A stretch of DNA of 64,000 nt from Sequoia sempervirens (Eukaryota; Streptophyta; Pinopsida; Cupressales; Cupressaceae): assembly GCA_007258455.2 (NCBI GenBank), contig VDFB02373365.1, positions 220,628,552 to 220,692,551 on the forward strand, read 5' to 3'. Below the pieces are notes generated by a model that did no database searches, was not told the DNA's origin, and worked only from the letters and a program-made list of their open reading frames with translations. Every line of letters starts with the position of its first letter. Positions within the stretch are counted from its first letter, which is position 1. The position numbers and the translations under genes were made by a program. This document shows, piece after piece, positions 59,460 to 64,000 of the stretch.

Positions 59460-60846
59460 TAAATTTGTCCCATTTTTTTTTTATGACACCATGGCCCTTT
59501 TGTCAAGATTGTCATATTTAGCATTCATGTGATTTCTTGTTTCTAGCGTTGATGTGGAAATTTTTTGGGCTTGTGTAATGGAGAAGTGCCAGACTTCATA
59601 AAGTTGGCAGCATGTAGGTTTCTTTCGGGCAATATGTAGGTTTTTGTTGGGGCTGCAAGTGGAGAATCTTCTTTGGTCAACAAGGATGAGGATTTAATGT
59701 TGCTGCAACAAACTCTGCCTTTTGAGGAGTTGGCATGTCTTCATGTAGAGGATGTGGAATGTGGTATTTTACTCTTCCATTTTCCATAATCATTGCATGT
59801 AACTAATTGAGGATGTCTCAAATTTTGGTGCAAATGATCTTGAAATCAGATGAAATGTAAACGTAATTGAACCTGATGCTTGTTGCTCCCTTATTCTATA
59901 AAAGGGATTTCAGGGCTCATTACAGAGGGTTGGATTTTTAAGTCTCAATAGGGTTTTAGGTTAAAGCTAAGCTCAGGAAAGGAACTTTAAACAGAATATA
60001 GATAAATAGGCTAGTAGATTGTCTTGGGTATTAAATCCTATATGTAATAGTCTTAAATTAGTTCTATAGAAACTACTGATCTTGAAACAAATCTTAGTCT
60101 GGAAACAAATACTCTCTTATGTATATTTCTCACAAGTTATGAATGAAAATACTAATGGTGTTATCATTTATCTTTAATTGTTCCATTTGAATGTATGATT
60201 TTTTTTCAGCTTTAACTCAAAGATTTGATTAAAATGCTTAAATAGGTTATAGATTTTGTAAGGAATTCCTTAGGATTTGTAAGGAGTGAGTATTTTTAGG
60301 CATTGTGAGTTTTCATAAATGCAAAGTAGTATGAAAATAGTCCACCTATCTCTAAATTGAGTAGTTCATATATTACTGATTCTTACATATTTGACTTCGT
60401 TGCTCCAATTGATGAGACATTGGTCAATTTGTTAGAAAATATTGCATGAAAATGAGAAAATTCCACACCTGGCCATGAACTTAAAATAAGAACAATATTC
60501 ATTTAAAATCTTTTCAAGAATAGTGTGGGTTAGGAATATCTCTGATTCTTAGCAAGTCAATAGTCATTTACTTAAAGATCTTCCAAATCTTCAGTGAGAT
60601 GGGTTTTATTTGCAATAAATATTAATCAATCTATGTATAAATGTGTTACTAATTGAATACACTTCACGAAAACATAATTGGGATCACCCTCCTAGGTTTC
60701 ACAGAGCCTGAAGTGAAGGATTAAGGATCACAAAATCCTAGACTCATTGTGTTGGCCACTAACCTTGCAGTTTCTTCACTATAAGAGTTGGCTACTCTTT
60801 AGAGAATTGTAGGGTTCTGCTAGAAAAACCACCAACAAACAGAAAG

Positions 60847-61543
60847 GGTGAAATTGAAGCCTAAGGGTATTTTGTTCACTTTGATAGTTTCAGATCTCTC
60901 AGAGGCGGAGGAGACGCTAATCGATGAGACTATGTCTGCCATATACATAGACATGGGAGGGATTGACATTCCTAGCTATCTTCATGTTCTTCGATATTGG
61001 CCCCTTGTATAATGTTAGCATTGTTTGGAAGGGCAGACACTTTAGTCAGACTAGAGAGACTAGCGAGGAGTTTTATACATGTTTAGTCTTTTCCCACCAT
61101 ATGCTTTATCTCACTAATAACCCTAGTGGCTCTGGCCAACTTCGGGTCCTTTCCCAAGTGATTCTCTAAGTCACCCAACCCTTGCTAAGGGTAGAGATAT
61201 ATTTTGAAGGGATTTGAATGGCTTCATGCTCATCTACTGACAATGGTGTAGGAGTTACATGAGGAGTGGGGACATGGTCGGTCTCATCAAAGAATCCTAC
61301 CTTGCCCCTCGACAACTGCTCTTGGGTAGATAGACCAATGATAGATCTAGAAAAAAGGCTTGCAGAGAAACCAGTGGTGACCTTCATCTTCTCCATCATA
61401 AGGTGTCGCACACTTCTCCTAACAACATACCTAGAATTCATGGACTGGGTTGTGATGCTCATAAATCTTCAAAACACTCAAGGTTACAATGATCACAAGG
61501 TACAAGGGAAAAGTCTCAACACCGATGAATGGGCAGACGTTGT
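60847..61543 (-). pseudogene. Element D gag, N-terminal part
   Basis: The minus-strand frame at 61166-61462 starts MSITTQSMNSRYVVRRSVRH and stays open for 98 codons. It is followed by short broken frames up to the junction with element E. This lies between the primer site and the gag core, so it is probably the N-terminal gag region, though no domain is recognised. Confidence 0.5.
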
Positions 61544-61564
61544 TCATGTCGGGTTCACCAAAAA
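61544..61564 (-). other. Element D primer binding site
   Basis: On the minus strand TTTTTGGTGAACCCGACATG follows the LTR directly. TGGTGAACCCGAC-type sites are common in plant gypsy elements. Confidence 0.8.
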
Positions 61565-62827
61565 TGTAAGAGAGGGGAACCAACCACGTCAAGGCTCTAG
61601 GTCATGGTGAGCCGAGAGCGGAGGCCTGCCCTAACTTACCTCACTCTAAAAGATTCCTTGGGATAAGGATTGAGAATGATGAGCACTATAACATACTTCT
61701 ATCACTCTGGAAAGCTGAATATCAGGTTTAGGTTAGGCAAGTAGGTTTTTGGAGTTCGTACTACACCCTAGACAGCTCTTTGTCCAAGGATAGTAGCGCA
61801 GTTTTGGGACGATAGCATGGCACGCTGGCTTCTGTATAGAAAAAAAATAGGAAGTACATTAAATACTTCCTAAAGATGTACTATCAGCCTTGCTAGATGG
61901 TTTAGGTGGACAAAATATAATGAAGAAATACAAAAAGTAAAGACGAATATGGTAAAGAAAATAAAGGAGAGCTACGGTGATGAAGATAATCTCACACAAA
62001 TGCCAGTTCACTAGCTAGCTCCACATGTACGTTCACCTACACACAAGCAAGAGGGAAAATTGTTGGGGGCTATAAAGGGATCTTCCTCAGTTAGATGCCT
62101 GTTTTGGTGTTTCGACCTCCACGAGCAACCAAAAAGCAACAAACTAGAATATGCTATAAAGAAAAGAAAAGAGAGCAATACACACTATGAAACAATACAA
62201 TGCTACTCAACCAAATCACAAAGGAGAGGAGTGAAGAGTTACCACCTCCACCAAAAAGCTCACTAGCCAATGGAAGGAGAAAGTAAGCTACGAACTTGGC
62301 AAAGTCACCACCGCCACAACTATGGTGAAGGGAGTTCTCACAAGACTCCAAGCTCACAACGTTTGTAATGGCTTCACACTTGTAATGTGGAGTTGATGGA
62401 GTGCTACTACTGCAATGGAGTTATGAACTACTACTTGAGAGTGAATGTGATGCTAGAGAGTGAGATTGAATTTCTAAGAGATGAAATGAAGTGAGAATGA
62501 ACGGTTTTTGAAGGTAGGATGGGAGGAATCCACCATTTTCGGGTTGGTTGGTCGAAGAGGGACATTACAATTCAACCTAAATCAGGTGTGTAATGCCTCT
62601 ACCAACTTTAGACACAAGAATCCATCAAGGACGACAATGTGCCACATAGATTTCCATGCGCCACACATTCGTCCCTGACAAATAATCTATCACCGACACA
62701 AAGGACAAATGTCAAGTGTATGGAAGGCAGTTGGGTGATGTGGGATTTTTCCTTTGGATTTTATTTTCTAAGGTGAGGGTGTGTGAAAGGGGAATTTACG
62801 TAAGGGGTGCAAATTCACTCCTATACA
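61565..62827 (-). repeat. Element D 5' LTR
   Basis: 1263 bases, pairs with 35073-36350, and is flanked by the CCCTT duplication. Confidence 0.92.
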
Positions 62828-62832
62828 CCCTT

Positions 62833-63458
62833 AGATGATTGAGAAACTAATGCTTGAATTTTTGAAAAGGTGATAGCATCCATAGAGATTAATTTATATT
62901 TTCTCTTGTGATTCTATCACAAAAATGTTCAAAATAAGGCATTACATGTCTTATTCCAAGAGAATCCATTGTATAGTAGAAAAATGAAGCAAACATTTGA
63001 AAAGGACCTTTGAGCTTTGATATAATCAAGAAGACATATTCCTTATCTATTTTTATTTTACCACAACCTTGAAGTCTAGAAAGAAAAGACTTGAACTATA
63101 CCAAGAAGTCTTCAATAGATGGAAATGCATTAGAAGACAACCTTGTTAATTTTGTTTCCAATTGTAAAATCTTGAACTCATCAACTTTACCAAAGATATC
63201 TTCAAATTTGTCCTATATTTGCTTAGGATTTGTACAACTAGAAATGTGGAATTGTAACTTATCAAAAACAAGAAGAACTATTAGACCCATTTCTTCATCT
63301 ATCTTGTTTCAATAAATAAACTACTCAAACTATCTAGTAAATTGCATTTTTTGTCCATTGATCATTTGACATAATCCCTTATATTGAAGTAGTTCTTGTA
63401 CTTTGACTTTCCATGTGTGGAAATAATGTGGTGTTAACAATTCAATTTTTGGATCCAT
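62833..63458 (-). pseudogene. Element C gag, N-terminal part
   Basis: The minus-strand translation from ATG 63456-63458 gives a copia (UBN2-type) gag: MDPKIELLTPHYFHTWKVKV, DKLQFHISSCTNPKQI, FKILQLETKLTRL, IEDFLV and KEYVFLIISKLKG. Four stops interrupt it. It runs into element D at 62832 and continues at 35067, on the other side of that insertion. Confidence 0.85.
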
Positions 63459-64000
63459 GATGCAAACCACAAGAAGGCACTTGAATTGTGCCTTACCAAA
63501 CCACCCAAAATTGTGTTATATCTAATTGTAGACCCCCTCAAAGATGCAAAACAAGAATTACAAGTTTGTGCCAAGTTTGGAAGCCAAATCATTTGTTTAT
63601 AACTCACAAATATTTTTTCAAATAGTGAAAAGTAAGCTTTCCAAAATTGAATTTTGATTACAAATATGGAAAAAAAGGTGAAAATTATGCCGCATCAAAA
63701 TTGCACAAACTACACATGAATTTGAAGGTGGAAAAAGAAAATTAAAAATTAAAAAATTAAAAATTGTCTTGATTTTAAAACGTCGATGATAGAACCAACT
63801 TCTCGTCGACTATTTACACTTGAAAAATGGATCTCCCATTGACAAGTTATGTAAAAGTGAAAAAAAATCCTCTTTGGAAGCTTGTGAACAAGCCTTAACA
63901 ATTAAAAAAAATGCTAATAGTTAGCACAAAAATTTAACAAACCACTTACTAACAATGAGAAAAAATGATTTAATGCTAGATTTGTTTGATTTCTTCAAAT
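63459..64000 (-). other. Element C 5' leader or further upstream sequence
   Basis: No LTR start matching TGTTGGAGAATG and no tRNA-Met site is seen before the window ends, so the 5' LTR of element C must lie beyond 64000. The stretch is A-rich and non-coding. Confidence 0.45.

Larger units (their letters stand above)
41166..60841 (+). mobile_element. Element E: long-LTR, gag-only retrotransposon (gypsy/Ogre-like)
   Basis: Two LTRs of about 3.3-3.6 kb (after removing nested insertions) flank only 2.8 kb of internal DNA with a single gag-type gene. Perfect GAAAG duplications flank it. The primer site, TGGCGACTCTACTGGGGA at about 46249-46266, is of the type seen in some long-LTR plant gypsy elements. 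There is no protease, RT, RNase H or integrase. Its size and content match what are called TR-GAG or gag-only non-autonomous elements. LTR copies differ clearly, so it is old. A solo LTR lies in the 5' LTR and copia element F in the 3' LTR. Confidence 0.9.
49035..60841 (+). repeat. Element E 3' LTR (interrupted by element F)
   Basis: The first part is 49035-50569, the second 58810-60841. It starts TGATGGAACCCC and ends ...CCACCAACAAACA, followed by GAAAG. Confidence 0.88.
35073..62827 (-). mobile_element. Element D: gypsy-type LTR retrotransposon with gag and protease but no RT seen
   Basis: It is read on the minus strand: 5' LTR at 61565-62827, primer site at 61544-61564, gag (61462 down to 60847, then 41165 to about 39900 after the nested element E), protease, an unexplained 3' part, polypurine tract at 36351-36364 and 3' LTR at 35073-36350. 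Perfect CCCTT duplications flank it. Without the nested insertion it is about 8.1 kb. No RT, RNase H or integrase motif is visible between protease and LTR, so it looks non-autonomous. By eye its LTRs differ at a tenth of positions or more, so it is old. Confidence 0.9.

Overview
The window is plant nuclear DNA, most likely from a conifer of the yew group. The only recognisable host gene is a broken cytochrome P450 (5282-6983) of the CYP725A type, the family that oxidises taxanes in Taxus. Nearly everything else is retrotransposon sequence, with plant-type Ty1/copia and Ty3/gypsy proteins, initiator-tRNA primer sites and very large LTRs. No rRNA, tRNA, CRISPR or bacterial-type gene was seen.

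Layout. 1-4152: remnant of an L1-type LINE (C-terminal pol, zinc-finger and RNase H parts). 4160-4925: two diverged tandem copies of an AT-rich block, just upstream of the P450. 8564-13284: a copia element on the minus strand (element B) with LTRs, primer site, polypurine tract and decayed gag, protease, integrase, RT and RNase H. 14971 to beyond the right edge: an old minus-strand copia element (C) that hosts all later insertions. Element G (15033-33185, plus strand, target duplication AGCAC) sits in C's left LTR. Element D (35073-62827, minus strand, duplication CCCTT) sits in C's gag. Element E (41166-60841, plus strand, duplication GAAAG) sits in D's gag. Element F (50570-58809, copia, plus strand) sits in E's 3' LTR, and a solo LTR (44145-45901, duplication AATAT) sits in E's 5' LTR. 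Every junction except the ends of C can be read from the sequence.

How the parts work together. Only B and G carry polymerase genes. C, D, E and F keep gag (C and D also protease remnants) but show no RT or integrase, so they look like non-autonomous elements that would depend on enzymes supplied in trans. G is the most interesting object. It is an 18.15-kb Tat/Ogre-like gypsy element with an extra archaeal-type RNase H, a G-patch-like domain between protease and RT, and, downstream of integrase, a long antisense gene resembling the plant mobile domain (PMD) family. The leader of its sense gag-pol gene and the leader of its antisense gene both carry the same TAGCGCATATAGG-type degenerate repeats, each in the same orientation relative to its own gene. 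The antisense gene runs about 650 codons in one frame without an evident indel, but has about 20 stops, mostly TAG where Gln (CAG) would fit. This pattern is expected from deamination of methylated cytosines.

All reading was by eye. Domain names rest on recognised motifs, not on database searches. Element ends supported by TG...CA termini plus target duplications are the firmest calls.
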